Positions 5,980 to 15,348 of a stretch of 64,000 nt of DNA are shown here, one piece after another. The DNA comes from Blautia obeum ATCC 29174. GTDB lineage: Bacteria; Bacillota; Clostridia; Lachnospirales; Lachnospiraceae. The stretch is taken from positions 2,579,001-2,643,000 of the forward strand of contig NZ_CP102265.1 of NCBI RefSeq assembly GCF_025147765.1, read 5' to 3'. Made by a program: the position numbers and the translations under genes. The notes beneath the pieces are model-generated. The model saw only the letters and a list, made by a program, of their open reading frames with translations. It was not told the origin of the DNA and ran no database searches. Numbering within the stretch: position 1 is the stretch's first letter; every line of letters begins with the position of its first letter.

Positions 5980-8235
5980 TTATTTCACTTTTACGATATA
6001 GGTCTGCCACTCATCATCCTGATAAACGACTTCTCCCATACTCTTCAGCATATCGTTATTCAACTGGGCACCGTACTTCTTTCGCTCACACGATCCCACA
6101 AAAATATACGATACATTATACTCTTCCAACAGAGACTTCACATGTGCTTCATCTGTCGAAGTATAAATGTTCTCGACATCTGCGATCTTGGCATTAATGT
6201 CAGCAAGGTCTCCTCGCCACAGCCACTCATGCACATACCATCCCATGATTGTCGGGAGACCGGTCATGGCAGATACACGTTCATATTCGGAATAACTGTC
6301 ACCGTTTGCTTCAAGCACCACTTCTACATCTTTGACATTTTCTTTGAGCCACTTGATTCCGCCGACATCTTCCGAGAAATCGGTCTCAAGAAAGGCAGTT
6401 GCATTCAGTCCTTTATATTCAGACGGTTTCCATACTTCACCGAACCAGGCATGTACACTGTTTCCGAAATAACCACAGGTCCATACAAAGAGAATCAGTC
6501 CGATCACTGCCAGGGCTTTGAGTATCTTATTCTTTCCTATGATCAGCAGACGGAAGATTGCGTAGATCATAGTCATCCCAAACATAATATATGCCTGATA
6601 GGTCAGCTTAAACATCGTATTGGCACGGGCATTTCCGTTTTCATAAATATCACGTACATAGACGAGTTCCGGAATCAGTACCAGACCGATCGCACAGAGT
6701 CCCATGACCACAGCAAAAAGATCCGGAAGTGTAACTGATTTCAAAAGCTGATACAGAGATCTGTTTTCTGCCACTTTTAATTTCTCAACAAGCAGAGAAA
6801 TGATAAACAATACAGTCAGTATCGTCGGCAGGCCCCAGAGCACCAGAAGCTGATGCGGAAGGGAATGATGCTGGGCAAGTGCGATTCCCTGTACCATATT
6901 ACTGCTGTCAAATTGCATCGTAAACGGAAGGATGATCAGTGTTGCCAGTATCAAGATCTCCGCTGCCTGTGCCGCTGTCACGGCAAGGATCCATTTTACC
7001 TTTCCTTCCTGTCCGATAATATTCATGATCAGGATCACTCCACAGGTCACTGTATAATAAATGACAAAATCCCAGTAGTTTGTCCAGTGGAACATTCCCA
7101 GAAGGGCTGCAGCTGCCAGGAGCTGTGGCATCAGAAGCTGTCTGCGCCAGAATTCTTTTTTCTCTGTATTCTCGAGTGTGATCTTTGTTGTTCTTACCTT
7201 TTTCATCCAGGCATAAAGCAATGCAAGGATCAAAAGAACAAACATGATATCCACAACATGTGCATGCAGATCTCCAAGTACGAAGGAATAACATGGAAAT
7301 TCATGAATCGTTTTGTCAGCTACATCCGGGTTGAATCCGATATATCTGGTCGCATCTGGGAACCAGTAACTGCTGACTTCCTCTCCTTTCAATTTCTGGA
7401 TCCATGGAATCACGCATGCATAAACAACATAGTGCATATTTCCGGCCACGGAAACTGCGATTCCGGCCAGAAATCCTGTTACAGACGGCAACTTTTTCTT
7501 CCATCCGCTGATGTTTCTGTCCAGTCGGTCTTTCACCATCTGATGCACGAGTGAGAATGGCATAATAAAGGCAAGCCCTGCCACAAAAGTACGCATCAGG
7601 TTGTAGGTCAGTTCTACTTTCGTGCCTGACAGCTTTGTCAGAAATACTGCAAAATACTGTCCGCCATAATAGTAATTGATCTTGCCCTCAGAATACCAGA
7701 GATCTGTTGCCGGAAGTGTTTTGCTTCGCATCATTGCTTCCATGAAACCATAATCCATAAATTTCTCTGTTCCATAAGCTGCCGGATGGAATCCTGCAAA
7801 ATATGTCCACATAAGAAAGAATGCAAAGAAAAGAAGCTCTTCCGCATATACCAGATTAAGATGTGCAAAAGGAATACACTCGAATCCGTCTTTCTGTTCT
7901 TTTCGGTATAATAATATAGAAAGAACAGTGCAGATAACAGTCACCGCCACGCAGGTAACTGCTGTAAATTTCAATATCTTCACAGTTACCAGAAACCATG
8001 TCAGAAAACCGGTGATCGCGATTGCGGTTACTTTTGAAAAAATCCATCCCTTATCATCAAAACGTCGAAACAGTCTTCCTGTCAATGGCATAACTGCCAC
8101 TCCCAGCACCAGTGCCAGAAGATACCAGGTCCAAAAAGTCCATACATCGCCCTGCAGCAGATATGCCGACAATGCAACTAATACTGCTGCTGGTATGATC
8201 ATCATGATTAATTTTTTTATTTTATCAGGTTTCAT
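5980..8235 (-). CDS. DUF2298 (YYY) family polytopic membrane protein
   Basis: 751 residues with about a dozen or more hydrophobic segments. The family signature is clear: KINYYYGGQYFAVFLTKLSG, followed by YNLMRTFVAGLAF and later LGDLHAHVVDIMFVLLILAL. A soluble C-terminal part (about 640-751) begins after VHAWFGEVWKPSEYKGLNA and ends in YIVKVK. Members are thought to be GT-C-like glycosyltransferases or related lipid-linked sugar enzymes; the substrate is not known. The ATG is behind GGGAG and overlaps the upstream gene by 11 bp, so the two are co-translated. Its 3' end abuts the right palindrome of the neighbouring switch. Confidence 0.8.
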   Translation of the reverse strand: MKPDKIKKLIMMIIPAAVLVALSAYLLQGDVWTFWTWYLLALVLGVAVMPLTGRLFRRFDDKGWIFSKVTAIAITGFLTWFLVTVKILKFTAVTCVAVTVICTVLSILLYRKEQKDGFECIPFAHLNLVYAEELLFFAFFLMWTYFAGFHPAAYGTEKFMDYGFMEAMMRSKTLPATDLWYSEGKINYYYGGQYFAVFLTKLSGTKVELTYNLMRTFVAGLAFIMPFSLVHQMVKDRLDRNISGWKKKLPSVTGFLAGIAVSVAGNMHYVVYACVIPWIQKLKGEEVSSYWFPDATRYIGFNPDVADKTIHEFPCYSFVLGDLHAHVVDIMFVLLILALLYAWMKKVRTTKITLENTEKKEFWRRQLLMPQLLAAAALLGMFHWTNYWDFVIYYTVTCGVILIMNIIGQEGKVKWILAVTAAQAAEILILATLIILPFTMQFDSSNMVQGIALAQHHSLPHQLLVLWGLPTILTVLFIISLLVEKLKVAENRSLYQLLKSVTLPDLFAVVMGLCAIGLVLIPELVYVRDIYENGNARANTMFKLTYQAYIMFGMTMIYAIFRLLIIGKNKILKALAVIGLILFVWTCGYFGNSVHAWFGEVWKPSEYKGLNATAFLETDFSEDVGGIKWLKENVKDVEVVLEANGDSYSEYERVSAMTGLPTIMGWYVHEWLWRGDLADINAKIADVENIYTSTDEAHVKSLLEEYNVSYIFVGSCERKKYGAQLNNDMLKSMGEVVYQDDEWQTYIVKVK

Positions 8236-10243
8236 AAATTCTTATTCTCCCGTCCTCTGTTTCATATACCAGCTTGTATACACTGGCAATTGTTTCTTCT
8301 CTGCAGTACTGCTGTTCGTATTCCATTCCTTCTTCATACAGAATGTAGGTGATTTTTTCCTGCTTTACAAGTTTCTTCAGTTCTTCTTTGTTTATTGTAC
8401 TGTAAATAGTCTTTGCCTGTGCTGCGCGATAATAAGTATCATATCCCGCCGACCACGCATAATATGGCCATCCCATATACATCATGACTCCCGACATCGT
8501 TACCTCATTGATGCTGTATTCCGGAGTCAGGATCAGATCTTCATGCGTCAGATGTTCTTCCAGCCAGTCTGTCAGATCACTGCTCATATTCACGCTGACT
8601 CTGTGCCCTGGGCCATTATTTCGTATGATCACAACAAAATCATAAATACCGGTAATGGTCAGACAAACAGCAAGTAGTACCGCTACGATTCTGTGAAGTA
8701 TCTTTTTCTGAAACAGTTGCATAAGCGCCCATGCCCAGAAAATTGCGATAAATGCATAGGAGATCATAATATATTTATGATTCACTGCAATATCTGGAGT
8801 GAGCGATACAAAAAATGCAAATGCAGCCGGAAACAGGAAACTTATAAGAGCCGCTCTCTGCTGTCGTTTTTTCAACAAGAACACCAGCACAACTGTGCCG
8901 ACAAAGAAAATCCCACTCATCTGGATCAGGTACCACAGTACTCCCCACAGGGTTTTATCATCGGAAAGAAATCCCCAGTAAAGAGAAGGGCTTACTGCTT
9001 CCCCCCAGATAAAGATCCTGGTCTGAAGCACCGAAAAGATCACGGATGTGGCTGCAAGGATCAGATAATCCAGCTTCCCGTCTGAAAAAACAGCAAAGCC
9101 CAGCAGGATCAGCAGGCCACCGATCACCGCTGCTCCATTCCAGAACGATGTCAATCCCAGGAACATCCCTGCCATCAGTGCATTTTCCGGGCAGATACAT
9201 TTCCACGCCTTTTTTGTAAAAAATCGGTTACGAAGCCAGACAATGCCTTTTTCTTCCTCGGCACAGCCGATATCCAGCCAGTCCATAAATAACCAGATGA
9301 CAAGAGAAACGATCAGAAGTCCAAATGCCAGATGCCTCTGATTCAGATATACATTAAAATTCCATAATCCCCAGTTTTCATTGGTTGTATATCCGATAAA
9401 TGTTGTATTGTCCCTCAGCGTTGCCCACAGGTCTTTTGCCTGCAGATGTTCTGTCACAAAATGAAAAAATGAAAGTGAACTGCGGAAGAAAAAAAGTACC
9501 AATGTCAGAATTCCGGCTGCCAGGCTTGCTGTCAGTCGTTTTGCAATGCTGTAAAGCAGCATCAGAAATCCCAGCAGCGCCAGAACACTTTCTATATTAT
9601 ATGCAAAATCCAGTCTGATCCCGAGAAATTCCAGATTTCCGACAAGAAACTGAAACATAAAATGATATTTGACATCCTGTCCTCCGAAATGCGGGTACTC
9701 TGTCGGGAAGTTATTGCCCTTTGAGAAAGAGCGCATCATCGCTGTATGTGGTGCATAATCCCCGTATACGGAAAACCCACTGTACAGTTCGCCATTTCTT
9801 ATATAAAAAACATAAAACATGATCCACGTCAGAAATACCAACAGGGATCCAAATAAAATACACTCTTTTCGAAATGCCCTGCTGTCACTGATCAGCTTCC
9901 TGTCTGCCACGGTCCATACAGTTCCTGTTTTTCGATATCGTTTCCAATAAAGCAAAACCAGAACAACTGCCGTTATGATCAGAACAGCTGTATTTCCATA
10001 GATCAGTGGTTTCTTAGCACCTGCTTCGCTGGCCGCCCAGGAGATCATGTACGTTGTCCATCCAAATACCAGTGTTCCCATTCCAAAAGCGGCTGCCGCC
10101 AGAACCCATATCTGATTGCAGAAAGCTTTGTGCTGTCCGTGCCTGCTGCCTGCTTCCTGAGCGTTTTTTCCTGTAAACAGAAGAATTTCTGCCAGTTCTT
10201 TACCAGCCAGCAGGCTCAGTACTATATATATGATACCAAACAT
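8225..10243 (-). CDS. Polytopic membrane protein, probable GT-C-like partner of the DUF2298 protein
   Basis: About 672 residues with many membrane segments. A loop with SVYGDYAPHTAMMRSFSKG and HFGGQDVKYHFMFQFLVGNL resembles the YYY-type loop of its neighbour and recalls GT-C enzymes, where an acidic residue in the first large loop is catalytic. The C-terminal soluble part (about 570-672) resembles that of the downstream protein. GAGGTGG lies 4-6 nt before the ATG at 10243; the earlier ATG at 10258 overlaps that site and is less likely. The exact family was not recognised. A job in making or exporting a surface glycan is inferred from the pair. Confidence 0.65.
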   Translation of the reverse strand: MFGIIYIVLSLLAGKELAEILLFTGKNAQEAGSRHGQHKAFCNQIWVLAAAAFGMGTLVFGWTTYMISWAASEAGAKKPLIYGNTAVLIITAVVLVLLYWKRYRKTGTVWTVADRKLISDSRAFRKECILFGSLLVFLTWIMFYVFYIRNGELYSGFSVYGDYAPHTAMMRSFSKGNNFPTEYPHFGGQDVKYHFMFQFLVGNLEFLGIRLDFAYNIESVLALLGFLMLLYSIAKRLTASLAAGILTLVLFFFRSSLSFFHFVTEHLQAKDLWATLRDNTTFIGYTTNENWGLWNFNVYLNQRHLAFGLLIVSLVIWLFMDWLDIGCAEEEKGIVWLRNRFFTKKAWKCICPENALMAGMFLGLTSFWNGAAVIGGLLILLGFAVFSDGKLDYLILAATSVIFSVLQTRIFIWGEAVSPSLYWGFLSDDKTLWGVLWYLIQMSGIFFVGTVVLVFLLKKRQQRAALISFLFPAAFAFFVSLTPDIAVNHKYIMISYAFIAIFWAWALMQLFQKKILHRIVAVLLAVCLTITGIYDFVVIIRNNGPGHRVSVNMSSDLTDWLEEHLTHEDLILTPEYSINEVTMSGVMMYMGWPYYAWSAGYDTYYRAAQAKTIYSTINKEELKKLVKQEKITYILYEEGMEYEQQYCREETIASVYKLVYETEDGRIRIYET

Positions 10244-10335
10244 TATCCACCTCGTCATTAAATCTCGTACAGAATATATTACACTTTATACCTGCCAGAG
10301 CCTGTAAAATCGTTTTTCTCTGCTCATACGGATTT

Positions 10336-10364
10336 AGTATAACAAAGGAACTTTCATATAGCAA
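10336..10364 (-). promoter_or_regulatory. Promoter of the two-gene membrane protein operon
   Basis: TTGCTA (10359-10364), 17-bp spacer, TATACT (10336-10341) on the minus strand, about 90 bp before the first gene. Confidence 0.5.
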
Positions 10365-10398
10365 ACAAACTTCCTGATTTTCACAATATTTACACTTT

Positions 10399-10992
10399 TT
10401 AGCTGTAACTTTTCCGGTTATCCACATGCAGATATGTATCAATTCCATCTGCCACTGCAGCCGCTACTCTTTGCTGATACAATTCTGTCTGCAATTTTCT
10501 GGCCTCTTCGGGATTGGTCAGGAAACCACATTCTACGATCACAAGCGTTCCGGGACTTCTTTTGAGCAGATAATAACTGGTATTTCCCTTGATTTCTCTT
10601 GGTCGGTCTATTTCCAGCTTTTCATTCAGGCTGCTTTGTACTGCCTCTGCAAGCTTCTTTCCTTCTACAGAACTTTCATAATAAAAAACCTGCGGTCCAT
10701 GCACAGATGCATCCTGCTGATAGCTGTTCTGGTGAATACTTACCGACAGCACCGGTGACTTTTCGCCGATCATTGCTATGCGACGCTGCATATCCTGTGC
10801 TTTTTTATTATTTGCTGATGCATCATAAAGTCCTTTATCTGTTTCTCTTGTCATTGCCACAGAATAGCCCCTTGTTTCAAGCTCACTTTTCAGCAGAAGT
10901 GATATCGCCAGATTGATTCCTTTCTCTTCCAGTCCATCTGCACCGATCATCCCAGGATCATCCTCCCCATGTGCTGGTTGTAGTTTACGCAA
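10399..10992 (-). pseudogene. cwlD: C-terminal fragment of cwlD-like N-acetylmuramoyl-L-alanine amidase, cut by the ICE
   Basis: The frame holds the Amidase_3 domain from the first zinc ligand onward: HGEDDPGMIGADG, the second His in LSVSIHQNS, and the catalytic Glu in VIVECGFLTNPEEA. The signal anchor and the strand before the motif are missing; they lie at 33459-33603 on the far side of the ICE. The first nine residues (from a TTG at 10992) are encoded by the ICE end and replace the natural LILIDPG. Joining the parts through the 8-bp repeat gives 236 residues, close to B. subtilis CwlD (237). CwlD makes muramic delta-lactam in spore cortex, needed for germination. As it stands the fragment lacks an export signal. 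Confidence 0.85.
10965..10992. repeat. Left ICE end: att core and recombinase arm
   Basis: Core CCCCATGT at 10965-10972, then inside the element GGTTGTAGTTTACGCAA (10976-10992). The inner sequence is matched in inverted orientation at the right end with 15 of 17 bases identical, as expected for the two half-sites of a large serine recombinase. Confidence 0.8.
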
Positions 10993-11043
10993 ATTGTGAT
11001 ATGTATTCCCCAGTATATATGGGGAGTTAGAAATGTATTGAGA

Positions 11044-12672
11044 TTAGATAGCCTTTTTCTCCAAGTCCTCACAGTAAACGCTTGAAAATAAATGTTCCAG
11101 TTCATTTCCGAAGTTGTATGAGATTTTAAGTTTGCGGTTTTCATAAACTGTTATCTGGTCTATCATTTCCACAATAATATCTCTGTCTAATTCTTCAATG
11201 TCTTTCAGTTCCAACAACCGCCTTAACCACGGTGTTTCAAAAACATCTTCTGTTACACTTTCCTTTTTCTTTTCTTCCAGCGTTTCAATCTGTTTGGAGT
11301 AAAGTGTTTCTTTTTGTTGATAGTCCTCTCGATAAGAAAGAAATTCTTCTTTAGAAATCAGTTCGTCTTTGTAATCTTCATAAATTGACTTTTTCAACTT
11401 CTTCACTCTTTCAAGCTCTGCTTTTAACTTTGTCAGTTCTATGTCTGTTGATTTTCTGATTTTTGTTGCTGTGAAAGATTGTGATTTTACAAGTTCCTGC
11501 AAGTTCTCTACATTGCGGATAATCTGCTTTAAATCTCCCAGCACAATATCATTCAATACTTGAAACGGGAGCGTGTGCGGAGTGCAATAATCTTTTCCAC
11601 TTCTTTTGTAAGTTCCACAATAGAATGAATAGGACTTACTTCCGTCAGCACGTCGCCAGAAATTTTTCATCATTGCCCGACCACAATCGCCACACTTGAT
11701 AAAACCTGCAAAGATATTTTTATTTGTTTCTAAATCAATATCCCTATGTTTTTTCGTCAGCAGTTTTTGTACCTTATCCCACAGTTGACGGTCTATAATC
11801 GGTTCATGTGTATTTTCAACCCTTATCCAGTTTTCTTTTTCAACTGGACGCTGTTTGCTTCTCATACGTTGATGTTTCTTTCCTTGTACCATATTTCCAA
11901 TATAAAGCTCATTTTGTAACATCACTTTAATCGTGGAATACGTCCAATAAGAAGTTTTCTCTAAACGGTTGCAATTTTTGTAATTTTCGCCGTTGAGCTT
12001 TTTATATTCCGACGGACAAAGAATACCCTCTGCATTTAGTATTTTGGCAATGCTTTGTTTTCCTATTCCTTGTGCATACATAGTAAATACTCTTTTTACA
12101 ACTTCGGACGCATATTCATCAATCACAAGTTTATTTTTATTTGCAGGAGATTTCTTATAACCATAACTTGTAAAAGCTCCGATAAATTCCCCTGCTTTCT
12201 GCTTTGATTTTACAGTCGCTTGAATTTTATTAGAAATATCTCTGGCATACTGTTCGTTGAATATATTTTTAATAGGAAGTAACATATCGTATGCCTGCTT
12301 CATACTATCAATATTATCTGTTACAGAAATAAAACGAACATTAAGCTCTGGAAATATTCTTTCCAAATATCGCCCCGTATCAATGTAATCTCGTCCGAAA
12401 CGGGAAAGGTCTTTTACAACAACACAATTTACCTTGTTATCTTCAATGTCAGCAATCATTCTATGAAAGTCTGGTCTATTAAAATTCGTTCCCGTAAAAC
12501 CGTCATCAATATAAACATCATATAGGATAAAGTCATCATGCTTGTTCACATATTCTGTTAAAAGTTTTCTCTGATTTCCTACACTATCGCTTTCTTCCTT
12601 ATCTCCGTCCTCTCGTGATAATCTGATATAAATAGCCACGTTAAATAAGTTTGAACCTTTTTGATAAATCAT
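11044..12672 (-). CDS. Large serine recombinase (TndX/TnpX type)
   Basis: 542 residues. The resolvase domain (1-150) has the nucleophile Ser in YIRLSREDG and the usual SVGNQRKLL and VVVKDLSRFGRDYI motifs. A recombinase domain follows (about 165-280), then a zinc-ribbon with CGDCGRAMM and a later Cys pair, then a coiled coil (LTKLKAELERVKKLKKS) that in this class controls synapsis and direction. Length matches TndX of Tn5397 (about 530). The gene sits at the extreme left end of the ICE, 72 bp from the core. It should both integrate and, with a directionality factor, excise the element. AGGTGG lies just before the ATG. Confidence 0.93.
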   Translation of the reverse strand: MIYQKGSNLFNVAIYIRLSREDGDKEESDSVGNQRKLLTEYVNKHDDFILYDVYIDDGFTGTNFNRPDFHRMIADIEDNKVNCVVVKDLSRFGRDYIDTGRYLERIFPELNVRFISVTDNIDSMKQAYDMLLPIKNIFNEQYARDISNKIQATVKSKQKAGEFIGAFTSYGYKKSPANKNKLVIDEYASEVVKRVFTMYAQGIGKQSIAKILNAEGILCPSEYKKLNGENYKNCNRLEKTSYWTYSTIKVMLQNELYIGNMVQGKKHQRMRSKQRPVEKENWIRVENTHEPIIDRQLWDKVQKLLTKKHRDIDLETNKNIFAGFIKCGDCGRAMMKNFWRRADGSKSYSFYCGTYKRSGKDYCTPHTLPFQVLNDIVLGDLKQIIRNVENLQELVKSQSFTATKIRKSTDIELTKLKAELERVKKLKKSIYEDYKDELISKEEFLSYREDYQQKETLYSKQIETLEEKKKESVTEDVFETPWLRRLLELKDIEELDRDIIVEMIDQITVYENRKLKISYNFGNELEHLFSSVYCEDLEKKAI

Positions 12673-12751
12673 TTTTCCACCTATTCAACTGCCGTACCTA
12701 TGATAATATTATACCATAAAGTACGGCTTCTTTCCATTGTTTTCAAGGGTT

Positions 12752-12874
12752 TTACCCTCTTGATAGTCCTTTTTTTACATGAGATTTCACGATACGGACA
12801 AGCAATTCCTCTACGGAAAATTTACCTAAAAATTCCCGTTCTACGATATATTGTGCAGGTTCTTTTTTAGCCAA
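12752..12874 (-). CDS. Small basic protein upstream of the recombinase
   Basis: A 40-codon frame starting TTG at 12874, 8 nt behind AGGGGG, and reading AKKEPAQYIVEREFLGKFSV with a basic C-terminus ending GLSRG. It is not a family I can name with certainty. Its place just before the recombinase, with only about 80 bp between them, and its size and charge make it a candidate recombination directionality or accessory factor. The TTG start and short length keep the confidence moderate. Confidence 0.5.
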   Translation of the reverse strand: MAKKEPAQYIVEREFLGKFSVEELLVRIVKSHVKKGLSRG

Positions 12875-13295
12875 GTTATCAGCCCCCTTAGTCAGCTATC
12901 TATTCTCAACATACGCATATAGGCTTATCCAATATGCGTATTTTTCACAATGTTACAGAAGCAGACAGACGGCTTTGGAAAGCTCCGTTAGTATCTCAAC
13001 TATTCCCATTCTTGTGGGCAGAACCGCACCATGCGGACGTATCATTATTCTGTGAGGATAGGTCGTGGCAAAACGACTTTTCCAACAGTCGCTCTCGGAT
13101 CACTGCGTGGGTCGCTCGCTTTCTTTTGAAAAGGTCGTGGCGTACAGTCCCCGTGGCTCGCTATCTCACAAACGTATCTGTCTGCTTTATTCAGTTGTCA
13201 AAGAGCTGTGGCGAAAGCGTGTTGCTTTCATGTAAAAGCAGGGGCAGAGCAGGAAAGAGGGGATTGAACAAATCATGCTCTGCGGTTACTGCTTG
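12875..13295. other. ICE intergenic region, no gene seen
   Basis: About 420 bases without a credible gene. A perfect 10-bp hairpin (ATACGCATAT at 12911-12920, ATATGCGTAT at 12932-12941) followed by TTTTT on the plus strand looks like a terminator facing the orf7/orf8 genes. An open plus-strand frame across the stretch (12934-13395) runs over the end of the orf8-like gene and has no homologous features I recognise. Confidence 0.45.
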
Positions 13296-13544
13296 TTATT
13301 CTTCTTCGATTTCTAAGGCAATATCAAACCCTAAAATCATTTTAATAAGTGCTTCTCTGATAAGTCCCTTTAACTCCATATCTACAACAATATAAACATT
13401 GCCGTATTCATCATAGAGTGGACGCAGACAGCACTTTGATATGTACGGGTCATAAAATGCCAGTATTTTTTCAATCGCTTTTTCGTCCCCGTCCATTGCC
13501 TGCGAAAGCAAATAGTAGGACGGCTTCTTAAATGTTTGCTTCAT
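13296..13544 (-). CDS. Tn916 Orf8-like helix-turn-helix protein
   Basis: 82 residues; the frame YLLSQAMDGDEKAIEKILAF and YDPYISKCCLRPLYDEYGNV is that of the conjugative-transposon helix-turn-helix protein found beside the Orf7 sigma factor in Tn916-like elements. It ends in an acidic tail. It starts 1 bp after the sigma factor stop, so the two are coupled. Role: regulation of the recombination region, by analogy. Confidence 0.75.
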   Translation of the reverse strand: MKQTFKKPSYYLLSQAMDGDEKAIEKILAFYDPYISKCCLRPLYDEYGNVYIVVDMELKGLIREALIKMILGFDIALEIEEE

Positions 13545-13545
13545 T

Positions 13546-13974
13546 TTACTGCTTCTCCTTTAGTATTTTTTTCATAGTTTCTAAAGCATGATGTCGGTTT
13601 TTAAATACACCGCTTTGCGTAATCTTTTGCAAGTTGGCAATTTCACTTTCTGTCATTTCCAAGAAGTAATACATCAACAGAGTATTTCTCTTTCTTTCTG
13701 GAAGTTTCTTCAAGGCTTCTGCCAGCCCATCATCAAGGACACGAATATCAATGCCACATACTGAAAAGATTGTATAATCTGTTTCGTAGTCGTCCCACAC
13801 AGCAAAATTTTCAACGAAAATTTCTGGAAGTTCACAGAATGGAATTTCTTTATCTTTTCGTCGTTTCAATCCTTGCTGGTAGTCCTTTACAACATGACGG
13901 ACAACTTTCTTCAAACAACTTTCAAAGCGACATTGAACTGTTTTCTGGAAGTCAGACGGTTTCATCAATCTCAC
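13546..13974 (-). CDS. Sigma-70-like factor, Tn916 Orf7 type
   Basis: 142 residues. The C-terminal half has the region 4 pattern ALKKLPERKRNTLLMYYFLEMTESEIANLQKITQSGVFKNRHHALETMKK, a helix-turn-helix that recognises -35 elements; the N-terminal half is short, as in the Orf7 family. In Tn916 orf7 and orf8 act in the regulatory cascade that drives conjugation genes. It forms a pair with the orf8-like gene downstream. Confidence 0.8.
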   Translation of the reverse strand: MRLMKPSDFQKTVQCRFESCLKKVVRHVVKDYQQGLKRRKDKEIPFCELPEIFVENFAVWDDYETDYTIFSVCGIDIRVLDDGLAEALKKLPERKRNTLLMYYFLEMTESEIANLQKITQSGVFKNRHHALETMKKILKEKQ

Positions 13975-14231
13975 CCCCTTTCCTCTATGATTTGAAAAGT
14001 GTTTATCCCTCTTTCCGCACCATATAGGGAATGAAAGGTGTGATTTAATGACCTATTTTGAAAAAAATTTAATTTTTTCGGGTATGAAAAAAGCCCGCAC
14101 AAAACATATAGTTTTATACGAGCTATTATAGCTATAAAATATTCAGTTGTTGATAAAATGCAGTTAGGTAGTGTATGACCGTATAAGATTGTACTTAAAG
14201 CGTTCCATAATACAAGCCCCCTTTAAAGCAC

Positions 14232-14456
14232 TTATTTTACTGTCTTTTTCGTAATCTTATAAATATATTTTTCTGGCGTAGGGCGTTTATTTCCAAAATA
14301 CTTTTTGAAATTTGCCTGCACATCAGGGTCGGTACTGTTCATTGCTTCATCAATCGTTGCTTCAATATCAGCTCGAACATCAGCTAATGATACACCGCCA
14401 GCTTTTGCACCAGCTTTTAATGCCTTTTTTATATCTCGTTTTTTAAGTCTTATCAT
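14232..14456 (-). CDS. Hypothetical small protein
   Basis: 74 residues, basic, with a predicted helical core (KKALKAGAKAGGVSLADVRA) and the tail RPTPEKYIYKITKKTVK. The TPEEF-type tail is seen in small accessory proteins, some annotated as having a Spo0A C-terminal-like domain; I cannot confirm that here. It follows the DUF3784 gene by 79 bp and lies within the ICE accessory module. Confidence 0.5.
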   Translation of the reverse strand: MIRLKKRDIKKALKAGAKAGGVSLADVRADIEATIDEAMNSTDPDVQANFKKYFGNKRPTPEKYIYKITKKTVK

Positions 14457-14535
14457 ACCAATACCTCAAACAAATTATTTGTAGTAAATTTCTTTAATAA
14501 TTACATAGGAACTTGAGGTTATCATTCTAACCTCA

Positions 14536-14895
14536 TTATTTCTTACTATACTTAAAGCCACGAATAACCGCTATCATTGCAACAAGAATTGTATAAGCAC
14601 AAATTCCTAATGAAACAATAGTTATTTCTGTTCCATAATTTGAAATTGTGTTATTTTGAATAGCTGGAACGGCTCTAAACTGAATATACGAAACAAGTGC
14701 AATCAATCCTACATCTATTAAAATCATAAAAATTCCTGCTTGTTTACTCACTTTTTTTGAGTCATATTGTGCTCTTTCTTCTGTACTTTTAGTATTAAAA
14801 CCAGTAACAAATTTACTTCCCTTTCCTGTCATCAAAATAATTGTTGCAATAATAGAAATGGTAACTATTCCCCACATAACCCAAACAAACCACAT
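14536..14895 (-). CDS. DUF3784-like membrane protein
   Basis: About 119 residues with three hydrophobic segments (near 1-20, 50-70, 90-110) and the loop GKGSKFVTGFNTKSTEERAQ, which matches the GKG...GFNT...S.EE pattern of DUF3784. GGAAGGAG lies 8 nt before the ATG at 14895; the ATG at 14913 is part of that binding region. It is the third gene of an XRE regulator/membrane protein module in the ICE. Function unknown. Confidence 0.65.
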   Translation of the reverse strand: MWFVWVMWGIVTISIIATIILMTGKGSKFVTGFNTKSTEERAQYDSKKVSKQAGIFMILIDVGLIALVSYIQFRAVPAIQNNTISNYGTEITIVSLGICAYTILVAMIAVIRGFKYSKK

Positions 14896-14913
14896 AGTAA
14901 CAACTCCTTCCAC

Positions 14914-15348
14914 TTAAATTTTATAATTCTTAAATAAATAAAGCACTTCTGTAATTACCATACACAACCATTGAAATAGAATAAAAGCAAAAATCGTTTC
15001 CACAAAATATATCGGTGCAAAAATAAGTATAAATAAAGAAAATGGAAAGATAATCGTTATAAAAAGTCCATTAAATAGCATGATTTTTTCTAATGCAATT
15101 ATTTGATACTCATCATATTTCTTTCTTCTTAAAGCAGAGAATATGTCAATGATAATTGCTATGCCAATCATCCCAAGTCCTATAAATTTCATGTTTTTGT
15201 TTTGAATGAACAAAGACCACCGACTATCAGAAAGCCAATAAGCATACTTTGATACAAATTCAGACGAAACTATAAATATCATAGCGTAAATAGCAGTAAT
15301 TGAAGCTATATAAATCGCATTAGTCATAGGATTTTTTAATGATTTCAT
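14914..15348 (-). CDS. Membrane protein of the XRE module
   Basis: 144 residues with four hydrophobic segments and little else; no family recognised. The ATG overlaps the stop of the XRE regulator (15345-15348), so the two are co-translated. Small regulator plus membrane-protein pairs of this kind are frequent in Firmicutes and often respond to peptides or membrane stress, but nothing here defines the signal. Confidence 0.65.
   Translation of the reverse strand: MKSLKNPMTNAIYIASITAIYAMIFIVSSEFVSKYAYWLSDSRWSLFIQNKNMKFIGLGMIGIAIIIDIFSALRRKKYDEYQIIALEKIMLFNGLFITIIFPFSLFILIFAPIYFVETIFAFILFQWLCMVITEVLYLFKNYKI

Noticed and set aside
12934..13395. Plus-strand frame of 153 codons in the ICE
   Set aside because: It runs antisense over the end of the orf8-like gene, has low-complexity composition and no domain; likely a chance open frame.
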